Position numbers and translations under genes: made by a program. From positions 797,001 through 861,000 of the forward strand of contig NZ_OW485601.1 of assembly GCF_937425535.1 (NCBI RefSeq): a stretch of DNA of 64,000 nt, in the 5' to 3' direction. Under the pieces are notes generated by a model, which was not told the DNA's origin, made no database searches, and saw only the letters and a list, made by a program, of their open reading frames with translations. This document shows, piece by piece, positions 8,872 to 18,182 of the stretch (position 1 is the first letter of the stretch; every line of letters starts with the position of its first letter). The DNA comes from Rhodovastum atsumiense (lineage in GTDB: Bacteria > Pseudomonadota > Alphaproteobacteria > Acetobacterales > Acetobacteraceae).

Positions 8872-9821
8872 CCTGCCGCCGGCACGGCGCGGCCACGCTC
8901 TCCACCGAATGCCTGGACGACCCCGCCGCGCTCGGCGAACCCTGGCAGCATCTGTGGCGGCGGGTGCGTGCGCCGTTCGCGGCTCCTGCCTGGGTGCTGG
9001 CGTGGTGGCGTTGGTTCGGCACCACGCGCGCCCGGGTGGCGGTGCTGCGGGACGGGACGGACCTGCTCGGTGTGCTGCCGCTCTACGAATTGCCGGAGGC
9101 GGGCAAGATCCTGCCGATCGGGGCGGGGCTTGCGGATTTCCAGGACGCCCTGCTCGCCCCCGAGGCCCCGGCCGACGCGGCGGAGCGGCTGTTGCGCACC
9201 GCCCTCGCCGGTGCCTCCCTGCCCTGCCATCTCTGCGACCTGCCGCCCGGCGCGGCGCTGCGCGACGCGGCGCCGCCGGAGGGCTGGCGGACGGACCTGC
9301 GCAAGAGCGATCCCTGCCCGCTGCTGCGCCTGCCCGCCGACGTGCCGCCGGGCCAGCAGCGCAAATTGCGGATGGCGCGGCACCGTGCCGCACGGGCGGG
9401 CGGCTGGTCGATGGAGGAAGCGGATGCCACGGGGCTCAAGATGCTGCTGTGGCTGCACGCCGCCCGCTGGTGCGATGGTGGCGTGCTGGCCGACGCGCGC
9501 GTCCACGGTTTCCTGCAGGACGCCGCGCCAGCACTGATACGGGAGGGCGCGGCGCGACTGTTCCTGCTGCGGCTTGGCGGCGCGCCGGCCGCCGCCTGCC
9601 TAGCCCTGGTCGCCCCCGGGCAGTTGCTGCTCTACATGCAGGGCTACGATCCCACCTACCGCTTCGAGAGCCCGGGCACCTTGCTGCTCGGGGCCATCCT
9701 GGAGCACGCGACCGCTGCCGGCCTGCGCGAGCTGCATCTGCTGCGCGGCGACGAAGCCTATAAGCGGAGCTGGGGTGCGGTGCCGGTGCGCAACGCACTC
9801 CGCGTGCTGACACCGCCATGA
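8868..9821 (+). CDS. GNAT/BioF2-like (CelD-type) acyltransferase
   Basis: A 317-residue protein resembling the BioF2-like/CelD group of the GNAT superfamily. The features are PAWVLAWWRWFG near the N-terminus, DLRKSDPCPLLRLP in the middle, a basic helix QQRKLRMARHRAARAGG, and the late segments FLLRLGGAPAAACLAL and YDPTYRFESPGTLLLGAILEHA. It ends in a KRSWGAVPVRN segment typical of the fold. Members are found in polysaccharide clusters, where they probably acylate sugars. The GTG start overlaps the preceding stop by 4 bp, and its stop overlaps the next gene as ATGA. The fold assignment is fairly firm; the substrate is unknown. Confidence 0.78.
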   Translation: MTCRRHGAATLSTECLDDPAALGEPWQHLWRRVRAPFAAPAWVLAWWRWFGTTRARVAVLRDGTDLLGVLPLYELPEAGKILPIGAGLADFQDALLAPEAPADAAERLLRTALAGASLPCHLCDLPPGAALRDAAPPEGWRTDLRKSDPCPLLRLPADVPPGQQRKLRMARHRAARAGGWSMEEADATGLKMLLWLHAARWCDGGVLADARVHGFLQDAAPALIREGAARLFLLRLGGAPAAACLALVAPGQLLLYMQGYDPTYRFESPGTLLLGAILEHATAAGLRELHLLRGDEAYKRSWGAVPVRNALRVLTPP

Positions 9822-10615
9822 CGGCGCTGGACGCATGGCGCGCCGGTCGGATCTCCGCCGAAGTCGCGGTGGCGCGACTGGTGCTGGCGGGCGAGCAGGA
9901 CGCGATCGCCGCCGTACCGGAGTTGGCCAGTGTGGCGAAGCGGCACGGGCTGGCGGCGTTGCAGGCGGTCCGGACGGCGGTGAACCACGCCATGCCGGCC
10001 ACGCCGGCCGCGATCGGGCGCATGTTCGATGCGGCGGTGGCAGCGAGCCCGGAGGCGAGCGTCGCCGCCTGCTCGCTCGGCGACGCCACGCTGCTGGCGC
10101 GGGCGAGCGCGGAACTGCGCTCCTGGCTGTGCCATGAGGACCTGCTGCAGCCAGGGGCCACGGTGCTGGATCTGGGCTGCGGCATCGGCCGTATGACGGC
10201 AACACTCGCACCGGTCGCGACATCGGTACTGGGGCTGGACGTCTCTCCCGGCATGATCGCGACGGCACGGCAGCGCTGCACCGTGGCCAATGCACGCTTC
10301 GCGCTGACCGATGGCACGGGACTGGGAGAGTTGCCCGATGCCGGCTTCGATCTTGTGCTCGCAGCCGACAGCTTCCCCTATCTGGTGCAGGCGGGGGTGG
10401 CGGAGCGGCACGTCATCGACGCCGCGCGGGTGCTGCGGCCGGGCGGAGCGCTGGTGGTGCTGAACTGGTCCTATCGCAGTCTCGATCAGGATCGCGCCGA
10501 AGCCGACACATGGGCGGCACGCCATGGCTTCGCGCTGCGCGCCGCCGGCACGGCCCCGTTCAGCCTGTGGGATGGCACGGCCTTCGTCCTGATCGCAGCG
10601 CGCCGTTCCTGCTGA
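9818..10615 (+). CDS. class I SAM-dependent methyltransferase
   Basis: A 265-residue methyltransferase with a 110-residue N-terminal extension of helical character and then a clear SAM domain. Motif I is TVLDLGCGIGRMTATLAP, motif II VLGLDVSPGMI, with FDLVLAADSFPYL and VLRPGGALVVLNWSY later. It is the second methyltransferase of the cluster, so the final product may be doubly methylated. It is coupled to the preceding gene by ATGA; the next start lies 20 bases past its stop. Confidence 0.85.
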   Translation: MTALDAWRAGRISAEVAVARLVLAGEQDAIAAVPELASVAKRHGLAALQAVRTAVNHAMPATPAAIGRMFDAAVAASPEASVAACSLGDATLLARASAELRSWLCHEDLLQPGATVLDLGCGIGRMTATLAPVATSVLGLDVSPGMIATARQRCTVANARFALTDGTGLGELPDAGFDLVLAADSFPYLVQAGVAERHVIDAARVLRPGGALVVLNWSYRSLDQDRAEADTWAARHGFALRAAGTAPFSLWDGTAFVLIAARRSC

Positions 10616-10635
10616 CATCAGGCCGAACCCGCGCC

Positions 10636-11520
10636 GTGCCCGGGGCCAACGATCCCTGGACAGAAGCCATGCTGGCGGGCGACCTCGCCACCGCCTGGGC
10701 GATCAGCGATGCCGTGCTGGACGCGCGCGATCCGGCGACCCGGGACGATCCCCGCCTGCCCTATCACCTGCGCTGGGTGTGGGACGGACGCCCGGTGGAC
10801 GGACGGCAGGTGCTGGTGCGGTGCTATCACGGGCTGGGCGACACGCTGCAGTTCTGTCGCTTCCTGCCGGCGTTGCGCCGGCGCGCCGCCGCGGTGACGC
10901 TGGAGGTGCAGCCGGCGCTGGCGCCGCTGCTGGCGGGGCTCGCGGACCGGGTCGTGCCGTTCGACCTGCGCGTGCCCCTGCCGCCGGCCGAGTGCGACAT
11001 CGAGATCATGGAACTGGCGCATGCCTTGCGGCTACCGCCGGATCAGCCCGCGCCGGCACTGGCCGTGCCAGCGCCAGGACCATCCGGGATCGGGCTGTGC
11101 TGGCAGGCGGGCGAATGGAACAGGACACGCTCGGTGTCCCTGGAAGCCGTCCTGCAGGCCCTTCCCGCCGGGTTGAGGCTGGTGTCGCTGCAGCGTGGGC
11201 CGGCGGCATCCGAGGCAGTGTCCGGCCGCTTCATCAACCCGCACGACGCAGACGAGAACGTGCTGCGGACAGCCTCGCTGATCCTGGGCGCCACGCTTGT
11301 CATCACGGTGGACACCATGGTCGCGCATCTCGCCGGCGTGCTGGGACGGCCGGGCCTGGTGCTGCTGCCGCACGCGGCGGACTGGCGCTGGATGCGCGGC
11401 AAGCGCTGCGCCTGGTATCCGTCGCTGCGCCTGCTGCGACAGGCGCGACCGGGCGATTGGCAGGCCCCGCTGGCATCGCTGCGTGACGCCCTGGCCGCCG
11501 GTCTGCCGCCACTGGCCTAA
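10636..11520 (+). CDS. GT9-like (ADP-heptose transferase-type) glycosyltransferase
   Basis: About 294 residues from a GTG at 10636; an ATG at 10669 is the alternative. The protein has LVRCYHGLGDTLQFCRFLPAL, the N-terminal motif of GT9/TPR-associated glycosyltransferases, and SLILGATLVITVDTMVAHLAGVLGRP, the matching C-terminal donor-site motif. IGLCWQAGEW sits at the interdomain position. It ends PHAADWRWMRGKRCAWYPSL, typical of this group. It lacks the TPR repeats that precede this domain in many homologues. It is the last gene of the operon and meets the histidine phosphatase gene tail to tail with a 4-bp overlap, so no terminator fits between them. Confidence 0.8.
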   Translation: MPGANDPWTEAMLAGDLATAWAISDAVLDARDPATRDDPRLPYHLRWVWDGRPVDGRQVLVRCYHGLGDTLQFCRFLPALRRRAAAVTLEVQPALAPLLAGLADRVVPFDLRVPLPPAECDIEIMELAHALRLPPDQPAPALAVPAPGPSGIGLCWQAGEWNRTRSVSLEAVLQALPAGLRLVSLQRGPAASEAVSGRFINPHDADENVLRTASLILGATLVITVDTMVAHLAGVLGRPGLVLLPHAADWRWMRGKRCAWYPSLRLLRQARPGDWQAPLASLRDALAAGLPPLA

Positions 11521-12113
11521 CCCGGCGGCAGGTTGAGCGCCTCGACCCGCACATCCGCCTCGTACAGCACCAGCACGCTGCGATGCGCCGGGGCGATGTC
11601 GAAGCGCCTTGCCAGATCGAGCGGCACCGCCAGGAAATGCGCGAGCACCGCTCGCAGCACGTCGCCATGGCTGACGATGGCGATGTCCGCATCCGGATGC
11701 AGGGCGGCCCACCGGCACACCGCGGCAACGGCACGCGCCTGCACGGCAAGCGCCGTCTCTCCCCCTGGAATCGGCGCGGTGCTGCGGAAGACATTGAAGG
11801 CATGCCAGTCCGGGGAACCGTCGAGACTGGTGAAGGCGGCACCGGTCCAGTCGCCGAAATCGAGTTCCTCGAAGCCGGGATCGACCTGCACGGTCAGTCC
11901 CTGGCGCGCGGCCAAAGGCCCGGCGGTCTGCACCGCACGCTCGCGGGGGCTGGACACCACCGCCGCAAGCCGCGTGGCTGCGAGCCCGGCGGCAACTGCC
12001 CCGGCCTGGCGCCGGCCATGCGCGTTCAGAGGCACGCCCGGGGCACGGCCGGCCAGGGCATGGCCGACCATGTCGGTCTCGCCGTGGCGGATCAGATGGA
12101 AGGTGACGGGCAT
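11517..12113 (-). CDS. histidine phosphatase family protein
   Basis: A 198-residue member of the phosphoglycerate-mutase-like histidine phosphatases. The phospho-acceptor motif is [10 protein letters not shown] at residues 5-14, followed by [11 protein letters not shown], the acidic [11 protein letters not shown], and the second catalytic histidine in [14 protein letters not shown]. The start overlaps the end of the inositol-phosphate synthase gene by 22 bp, so the two are co-translated. Because the synthase makes inositol 1-phosphate, this enzyme may remove the phosphate to give free inositol; that is inference from position only. The usual inositol monophosphatase belongs to another family. 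Confidence 0.87.
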   Translation of the reverse strand: MPVTFHLIRHGETDMVGHALAGRAPGVPLNAHGRRQAGAVAAGLAATRLAAVVSSPRERAVQTAGPLAARQGLTVQVDPGFEELDFGDWTGAAFTSLDGSPDWHAFNVFRSTAPIPGGETALAVQARAVAAVCRWAALHPDADIAIVSHGDVLRAVLAHFLAVPLDLARRFDIAPAHRSVLVLYEADVRVEALNLPPG

Positions 12114-13198
12114 TCGCCGCGGATGAAGGCTTCCGTGCGCAGCCGGGCCTCCTCATCTGGCATTTGCTGTGGAGGGCTTTTCATGAACCACGCCGCGGGA
12201 CCGGTGAGCGCGCCGCCAATTCCGCGGTCGAGCGCGAGCCTGGCGCAGCGCACGGCATCGATGACCACTCCGGCGGAATTGGGCGAATCCCAAACTTCCA
12301 GTTTCATCTCACAGGCAATCGGCACATTGCCGAAGGCCGTGCCTTCCAGGCGGATATAGGCCCATTTGCGGTCATCGAGCCAGGGCACGTGGTCGGAGGG
12401 GCCGACATGCACCGCCCCTGCCGGCAGTTCGGCGCCGATCTGGCTGGTGACCGCCCGGGTCTTGGAGAGCTTCTTCGATTCCAGCCGCTCGCGCTCCAGC
12501 ATGTTGAGGAAGTCGGTGTTGCCGCCGAAATTGAGCTGGTAGGTACGGTCAAGGCGCAAGCCGCGCTCGCGGAACAAGGCCACGAGCGCGCGATGCAGGA
12601 TGGTGGCACCGAGCTGGCTTTTGATGTCGTCGCCGATCAGCGGCAGGCCGCGCGCAGCGAAGCGCCGGCGCCACGCCGGATCGGAGGCGATGAAGACGGG
12701 AATGCAATTGACGAAGGCACAGCCCGCGGCCAGCGCCTGTTCGGCATAGAAGCGCGTGGCATGCTCCGAGCCAACCGGAAGGTAGGATACCACCACCTCC
12801 GCCCTCGCCTCGCGCAGCCCCCGGGCGACATCGACCGGTTGCTCCGGCGCCTCGGCGACGACACCTTCGAGATAGCGGCCCAGGCCATCGAGCGTGGGGC
12901 CGCGGCGGACAGTGACGCCGCTGGCAGGCGGCGGGGCGAAGTTTCTCGTGTTGTTGGGGGCCGCGAGGACCGCTTCCGAGAGATCACGACCAACCTTGCC
13001 GAGGGCGACATCGAAGGCGGCGACGAAAGCGATGTCGCGGACATGATAGCCGCCAAGGTCGACATGCATGAGGCCCGGCACCGGCTCGGCTGCGGATGCA
13101 TCGCGATAGAAATGCCGCCCCTGCACCAGCGAAGAAGCACAGTTGCCGACGCCGACGATCGCCACCCGTATCTCTGCCAAGCCCTGCCCTCCGTGCAC
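12092..13198 (-). CDS. ino1: inositol-3-phosphate synthase
   Basis: A 368-residue myo-inositol-1-phosphate synthase that converts glucose 6-phosphate to inositol phosphate with NAD. The motifs are [16 protein letters not shown] (Rossmann), [54 protein letters not shown] (conserved Asp, Lys) and [12 protein letters not shown]. The length matches the short actinobacterial/archaeal form rather than the long eukaryotic one. It is the first gene of the inositol pair; 74 bp upstream of its start lies a hairpin repeat. The inositol probably feeds the glycoconjugate cluster that faces it. The start could also be a few codons further downstream. Confidence 0.93.
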   Translation of the reverse strand: MHGGQGLAEIRVAIVGVGNCASSLVQGRHFYRDASAAEPVPGLMHVDLGGYHVRDIAFVAAFDVALGKVGRDLSEAVLAAPNNTRNFAPPPASGVTVRRGPTLDGLGRYLEGVVAEAPEQPVDVARGLREARAEVVVSYLPVGSEHATRFYAEQALAAGCAFVNCIPVFIASDPAWRRRFAARGLPLIGDDIKSQLGATILHRALVALFRERGLRLDRTYQLNFGGNTDFLNMLERERLESKKLSKTRAVTSQIGAELPAGAVHVGPSDHVPWLDDRKWAYIRLEGTAFGNVPIACEMKLEVWDSPNSAGVVIDAVRCARLALDRGIGGALTGPAAWFMKSPPQQMPDEEARLRTEAFIRGECPSPSI

Positions 13199-13272
13199 GG
13201 TCGGCGAACGAACGCAACCGAACGGCCACGGTTGCCCTCCGGTGGAATCCGGGTCCCGCTCCCTGGAACCGG

Positions 13273-13352
13273 CAACATGGGATCCAAGGGCCTCCGGCCC
13301 TTGGCCCGGTCCAGGGGCGGAGCCCCTGGCGGGGGCGGGGCAGCGCCCCGCG
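13273..13352. repeat. intergenic hairpin repeat, copy R1
   Basis: About 80 bp of back-to-back hairpins directly after the korB stop: CCAAGGGC/GCCCTTGG, CCAGGGGC/GCCCCTGG and a GGGGC/GCCCC stem. The order is that of the R2 copy near 20.8 kb, but the non-palindromic core is missing, so this is a short copy. It lies between the 3' end of korB and the 5' end of ino1. Confidence 0.85.
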
Positions 13353-14408
13353 CTAGCGCAAGGTCGCGTTCAGCGCCTCCAGCGCGCCCGCCCCCGGACA
13401 AAGCTCATTTTCATCCATCGCGTTCAGTGGCTTCGTGGCGGTCTTCAGGTAGCTGTGCAGATCGGGCGCATCGGGATCGACATAGAGCAGGCCGGTGACG
13501 ATCTCGCCCCGGGCGTGGTGGCGGGTAATGAAATCCATGGCGGCGATGCGGTCGGTGACGTCGTATTCGTCGGCGAGCTTGCGCAGCTTCAGGATGGATC
13601 CGTCATGCTGCCGCACGATTTCCACCGTGCCCGGTGCGTAGTCCACGGTGATCTCGGGCTGGCCGATGATGACGTCGAGCCGGTTCACCGCGGCGTTGTG
13701 TGCGCGCACGTGGTCGAAGCTCTTGGTCGAGCCGTCATGGTTGTTGAAGGCCACGCAGGGGCTGATGCAGTCGATGAAGGCGGCCCCCTTGTGCGTCAGC
13801 GCGGCCTTGATCAGCGGCACGAGCTGGGCCTTGTCGCCGGAGAAGCTGCGGGCGACGAAGGTGGCGCCGAGATGCAGTGCCATGCCGACGAGGTCGATCG
13901 GCTCGTCGAGGTTGGCGACGCCGCGCTTGTTGCGGGCCCCTTTGTCGGCGGTCGCGGAGAACTGCCCCTTGGTGAGGCCGTACACGCCGTTGTTCTCGAC
14001 GATGTAGACCATATCGATGCCGCGGCGCATGGCGTGGGCGAACTGGCCGAGCCCGATCGAGGCGGAATCGCCATCGCCGGAAACGCCGAGATAGATCAGG
14101 TCGCGATTGGCCAGATAGGCGCCGGTCAGCACGCTCGGCATGCGGCCATGCACGGAGTTGAAGCCATGGCTGTTGCCAAGGAAGTAGGTTGGCGTCTTGG
14201 ACGAGCAGCCGATGCCGGAAAGCTTGGCGATACGGTGCGGCGGCAGTGACAGCTCGAAGCAGGCGCGCACGATCGCGGCACTGATGGAATCGTGGCCGCA
14301 GCCGGCACAGAGGGTGGAGATCGATCCCTCGTAGTCGCGGCGGGTGAGCCCGAGCTCGTTCACCGCGAGTTCGGGATGATGCAGCCGGGGCTTGGGCAGG
14401 TAGGTCAT
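13353..14408 (-). CDS. korB: 2-oxoacid:ferredoxin oxidoreductase, beta subunit
   Basis: A 351-residue TPP-binding beta subunit. It carries [12 protein letters not shown] near the N-terminus, [18 protein letters not shown], the TPP/Mg motif [13 protein letters not shown] and [13 protein letters not shown]. The closest named family is 2-oxoglutarate:ferredoxin oxidoreductase KorB, which interconverts 2-oxoglutarate and succinyl-CoA + CO2; pyruvate or another oxoacid is not excluded. The beta subunit has no separate [4Fe-4S] ferredoxin domain; that function seems to lie in the flavoprotein two genes upstream. It follows korA after 9 bp. Confidence 0.92.
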   Translation of the reverse strand: MTYLPKPRLHHPELAVNELGLTRRDYEGSISTLCAGCGHDSISAAIVRACFELSLPPHRIAKLSGIGCSSKTPTYFLGNSHGFNSVHGRMPSVLTGAYLANRDLIYLGVSGDGDSASIGLGQFAHAMRRGIDMVYIVENNGVYGLTKGQFSATADKGARNKRGVANLDEPIDLVGMALHLGATFVARSFSGDKAQLVPLIKAALTHKGAAFIDCISPCVAFNNHDGSTKSFDHVRAHNAAVNRLDVIIGQPEITVDYAPGTVEIVRQHDGSILKLRKLADEYDVTDRIAAMDFITRHHARGEIVTGLLYVDPDAPDLHSYLKTATKPLNAMDENELCPGAGALEALNATLR

Positions 14409-14417
14409 GGCACCCTT

Positions 14418-16265
14418 CTATTCGGCGGCCGGCACGGGGCGGCGCAGGGGCACGATCCGCATCTCGGCGGCAAGCTCGGCGATCGGCCCGGCGATGTGCC
14501 GCGCCGTGATCGGCGTGCCGTCGTAGTGCAGCACGCGCACAAGTTTCTTCGGGTCGATCTCAAGCTCGTTGACCAGCATCGAGCGCAGCTGGCCGTCGCG
14601 GTTCTGTTCGATCACGAAGACGCGTTCATGAGCGGCGATGAAGGCCGCGACGTCGTCGTGGAAGGGGAAGGCGCGGATGCGCATCCGGTCGAGCGCCACG
14701 CCCTCGGCGGCGAGCAGCGCGGCGGCCTCGTCCATGGCCGGGCCGGTCGAGCCGTAGCAGATCGCGCCGAGCCGGGCCGGGGTGGCGGCGTCGTTGCGCA
14801 CCGGTGCAGGCACCAGTTTGCGGGCGGTGGCGAATTTCCGCAGCAGGCGCTCCATGTTGCGCAGATAGGGGGCGCCGTCCTCGGTGTAGCGGGCGTATTC
14901 GTCACGGCTGGTGCCGCGGGTGAAGAAGCCGCCGCGCGAGGGATGCGTGCCGGGATAGGTGCGGTACGGGATGCCATCGCCATCCACGTCGAGGTAACGG
15001 CCGAAATCGCGGCCGGCTTCCAGCTCGGCAGCCGTCATCACCTTGCCACGGTCCATGCGCTTTGCATCATCCCAGGCGAAGGGCCGGCACAGGCGCTCGT
15101 TCATGCCGATGTCGAGGTCGAGCATGACGAACACCGGCGTCTGCAGCCGGTCGGCAAGATCGAAGGCCTGGGCCGCCATTTCGAAGCATTCGTGCGGGTC
15201 TTCGGGAAGGAGCAGCACGTGCTTGGTGTCGCCATGGCTCGCATAGGCCGCCGAGAGCAGGTCGCATTGCTGGGTACGGGTGGGCATGCCGGTGGAGGGG
15301 CCGGCCCGCTGCACGTCGAAGATCACCGCCGGGATCTCGGCGAAATAGGCCAGGCCGAGGAATTCCTGCATCAGGCTGACGCCCGGCCCGGAGGTCGCGG
15401 TGAAGGCACGCGCACCGTTCCAGGCGGCCCCGATCACCATGCCGATGGAGGCCAGTTCGTCCTCGGCCTGCAGGATGCCGAAGCGCTTCTCGCCGGTCGC
15501 GGGATCGATGCGGAAGCGGTTGCAGTACCGGATGAACGCCTCGGCCAGCGAGGTGGAGGGCGTGATCGGGTACCAGGCACAGACCGTGGCCCCGCCATAG
15601 ACCGCGCCGAGCCCCGCCGCGGTGTTGCCATCGATGAAGATGCGGTCGCCCACCGTCCCGGCCCGGCGCACCCGCAGCCCGATCGGACAGGGCAGGTTCT
15701 CCTGCGCCCAGCGCCGGCCGAGCTCGAAGGCGTGCAGGTTCGGCGCGACCAGCTTTTCCTTGGCGTGGAACTGCTCGGAGAGCAGTTGCGCGACTGCCTC
15801 TGGATCGATCTCCAGCAGGACGGACAGCGCGCCAACATAGATGATGTTGCGGAAGAGCTGGCGCTGGCGGGGATCGGAATACTCGGCGTTGCACATCGCC
15901 GTCAGCGGCACGCCGAGCACGGTGATGTCCGGACGGAACCGCGTGGCCGGCAGCGGCTTCGTGCTGTCGTAGAACAGGTATCCCCCGGGGAGGATGGACT
16001 GCACGTCCCGCTCCCAGGTCTGCGGGTTCATCGCCACCATCAGGTCGACGCCGTCGCGGGCGCCGAGCCAGCCGGCTTCCGAGACGCGCACCTCGTACCA
16101 GGTGGGCAGGCCCTGGATGTTGCTCGGGAAGATGTTGCGCGGCGTCGCCGGCACGCCCATGCGCATGATGGCGCGCGCGAACAACGCGTTGGCGCTCGCC
16201 GAGCCCGAGCCGTTGACATTGGCGAAGCGGATGACGAAGTCGTTGACGCGCTCGATCGGTTTCAT
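14418..16265 (-). CDS. korA: 2-oxoacid:acceptor oxidoreductase, fused gamma-alpha subunit
   Basis: A 615-residue subunit in which the gamma domain (FANVNGSGSASANALFARAI, then FPSNIQGLPTWYEVRVSE) precedes the alpha/pyrimidine-binding domain (CAWYPITPSTSLAEAF, FTATSGPGVSLMQEFLGL, DVQRAGPSTGMPTRTQQCD). The gamma-alpha fusion is usual for KorA in proteobacteria. It partners with KorB. Its ATG at 16265 overlaps the stop of the upstream flavoprotein gene as ATGA, so all three subunits are co-translated. The frame stays open further upstream, but that stretch belongs to the ferredoxin end of the flavoprotein gene. Confidence 0.92.
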   Translation of the reverse strand: MKPIERVNDFVIRFANVNGSGSASANALFARAIMRMGVPATPRNIFPSNIQGLPTWYEVRVSEAGWLGARDGVDLMVAMNPQTWERDVQSILPGGYLFYDSTKPLPATRFRPDITVLGVPLTAMCNAEYSDPRQRQLFRNIIYVGALSVLLEIDPEAVAQLLSEQFHAKEKLVAPNLHAFELGRRWAQENLPCPIGLRVRRAGTVGDRIFIDGNTAAGLGAVYGGATVCAWYPITPSTSLAEAFIRYCNRFRIDPATGEKRFGILQAEDELASIGMVIGAAWNGARAFTATSGPGVSLMQEFLGLAYFAEIPAVIFDVQRAGPSTGMPTRTQQCDLLSAAYASHGDTKHVLLLPEDPHECFEMAAQAFDLADRLQTPVFVMLDLDIGMNERLCRPFAWDDAKRMDRGKVMTAAELEAGRDFGRYLDVDGDGIPYRTYPGTHPSRGGFFTRGTSRDEYARYTEDGAPYLRNMERLLRKFATARKLVPAPVRNDAATPARLGAICYGSTGPAMDEAAALLAAEGVALDRMRIRAFPFHDDVAAFIAAHERVFVIEQNRDGQLRSMLVNELEIDPKKLVRVLHYDGTPITARHIAGPIAELAAEMRIVPLRRPVPAAE

Positions 16266-18166
16266 GCCGGAACCCTCTCGCAGACAGGGCGAGGCGTCAC
16301 CTGTGCCAGATCGAGCAGGAAACGCTGCATGTCCCACGCCCCGGTCGGGCAGCGCTCGGCGCACAGGCCGCAATGCAGGCAGACATCCTCGTCCTTGACC
16401 ATGACGCGGCCGGTCTTCAGGCCGTCCTGCACATAAAGCGCTTGGGCGAGGTTATGCGCGGGCGCGCTCAGGCGGGCGCGCAGTTCCGGTTCGTCCCCGT
16501 CGGCGGTGAAGGTGATGCAGTCGACCGGACAGATATCGGCGCAGGCGTCGCATTCGATGCAGAGCCGCGCAGTGAACACCGTCTCCACGTCGCAGTTCAG
16601 GCAGCGCTGGGCTTCCTTGTAGGCCAGGGCGGCGTCATAGCCGAGCTCCACCTCGGCGGAGAGATCGGCCAGCGCCACCGCCTTGTCGCGTTGCGGCACC
16701 TTATAGCGGAGGTCGATGGAGACGGCGTTGTCGTAGCTCCATTCATGGATGCCCATCTTCTGCGACACCAGCGTCGCCTGCGGGGGCGGCCGTTGGCTCA
16801 GGTCCTGACCATGGCAGAGCAGGTCGATGGAGATCGCCGCCTGATGGCCATGCGCCACCGCCCAGATGATGTTCTTCGGCCCGAAGGCGGCGTCGCCGCC
16901 GAAGAAGACGCGCGGATGGGTAGAGCCAAGGGTCAGCGGATCGACCACCGGCATGCCGCGCCGGTCGAAATCAATGCCGATGTCGCGCTCGATCCAGGGG
17001 AACGCATTCTCCTGCCCGATCGCCACCAGCACGTCGTCGCAGGCGAGTTGCAGCGTCGCCCCGGTGGGCAGCAGGCGGCGGTTGCCCACCCCGTCGTGCT
17101 CGGCCCGGACCTGCTCGAATTCCATGCCGACCAACCGACCGTCCTGGTGCAGGACGCGCTTCGGCACGAGGTCATTCAGGATGGGAATATCCTCGTGCAT
17201 GGCGTCCTCCTTCTCCCAGGGGGACGCCTTCATCTCGGCGAAGCCGCTGCGCACCACCACCTTCACGTCCTGGCCGCCGAGGCGGCGGGCGGTGCGACAG
17301 CAATCCATGGCGGTATTGCCGCCCCCCAGCACCAGCACCCGCCGGCCGATGCGGCGGACATGGCCGAAGGACACCGAGGCCAGCCAGTCGAGACCGATAT
17401 GGATGTTGGCGGCGGCCTCCTGCCGGCCGGGAACGTCGAGATCGCGGCCGCGCGGCGCGCCGGAACCGACGAACACGGCATCGTAGCCCTCCGCCAGCAA
17501 GGTCTTCAGGCTGCTGACCCAGGTGCCGCAGCGCAGCTCCACCCCGAGCGACTCGATATAGCCGACTTCCTCGTCGATGACTTCCTCGGGCAGACGGAAC
17601 CGCGGGATCTGGCTGCGGATCATGCCGCCCGCGCGGGCAAAGCCGTCGAACACCGTCACCTGGTACCCGGCGAGGGCAAGGTCGCGCGCCACGGTCAGAC
17701 TGGCGGGACCGGCGCCGACACAGGCGACGCGCCGGCCGTTGGGCGCGGCGGACACGGGCAGACGGGTGCGGATATCGCCCTTGTGGTCCGCGGCGACACG
17801 CTTGAGGCGACAGATCGCGACCGGTTCCTGCTCCACGCGGCCACGCCGGCAGGCGGGCTCACAGGGCCGGTCGCAAGTGCGGCCAAGTATTCCGGGAAAA
17901 ACATTCGACGCCCAGTTCACCATATAGGCGTCGGCGTAGCGCCCGGCGGCGATCAGGCGGATATATTCGGGAACGGGCGTATGCGCGGGGCACGCCCACT
18001 GGCAATCCACGACCTTATGAAAATAGTCGGGATCGCCGACATTGGTCGGCTGCAAGCGTTCTACTCCCTGAACCCACCGTTCCGGCGGGACATCCAATTT
18101 ATGTTTGGCTGCAACTATGGCACCCGCCTCTGGCCTGGAACAGGCTCTTCCGCGGTGAGCTCCCAT
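16262..18166 (-). CDS. GltD-like FAD oxidoreductase with two 4Fe-4S clusters
   Basis: About 634 residues. The N-terminal region has the cysteine pairs CQWACPAHTPVPEY and CDRPCEPACRRG, the iron-sulfur part of glutamate-synthase small subunits. Then come an FAD site (ACVGAGPASLTVARDL), an NAD(P) site (VLVLGGGNTAMDCCRTA) and a final FAD aspartate (VFFGGDAAFG). The C-terminus holds two [4Fe-4S] motifs, CIECDACADICPVDC and CLHCGLCAERCPTGA. It probably passes electrons between the Kor enzyme and NAD(P)H, replacing a separate ferredoxin. The start is unsettled: ATG 18166 leaves only 16 bp to the divergent gene and has no clear ribosome site. A TTG at 18097 is an alternative. Confidence 0.88.
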   Translation of the reverse strand: MGAHRGRACSRPEAGAIVAAKHKLDVPPERWVQGVERLQPTNVGDPDYFHKVVDCQWACPAHTPVPEYIRLIAAGRYADAYMVNWASNVFPGILGRTCDRPCEPACRRGRVEQEPVAICRLKRVAADHKGDIRTRLPVSAAPNGRRVACVGAGPASLTVARDLALAGYQVTVFDGFARAGGMIRSQIPRFRLPEEVIDEEVGYIESLGVELRCGTWVSSLKTLLAEGYDAVFVGSGAPRGRDLDVPGRQEAAANIHIGLDWLASVSFGHVRRIGRRVLVLGGGNTAMDCCRTARRLGGQDVKVVVRSGFAEMKASPWEKEDAMHEDIPILNDLVPKRVLHQDGRLVGMEFEQVRAEHDGVGNRRLLPTGATLQLACDDVLVAIGQENAFPWIERDIGIDFDRRGMPVVDPLTLGSTHPRVFFGGDAAFGPKNIIWAVAHGHQAAISIDLLCHGQDLSQRPPPQATLVSQKMGIHEWSYDNAVSIDLRYKVPQRDKAVALADLSAEVELGYDAALAYKEAQRCLNCDVETVFTARLCIECDACADICPVDCITFTADGDEPELRARLSAPAHNLAQALYVQDGLKTGRVMVKDEDVCLHCGLCAERCPTGAWDMQRFLLDLAQVTPRPVCERVPA

Positions 18167-18182
18167 GCCGGAGAGTGGCGGC

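Noticed and set aside
14292-16436. 714-codon open frame on the plus strand across korA
   Set aside because: Antisense shadow of korA.
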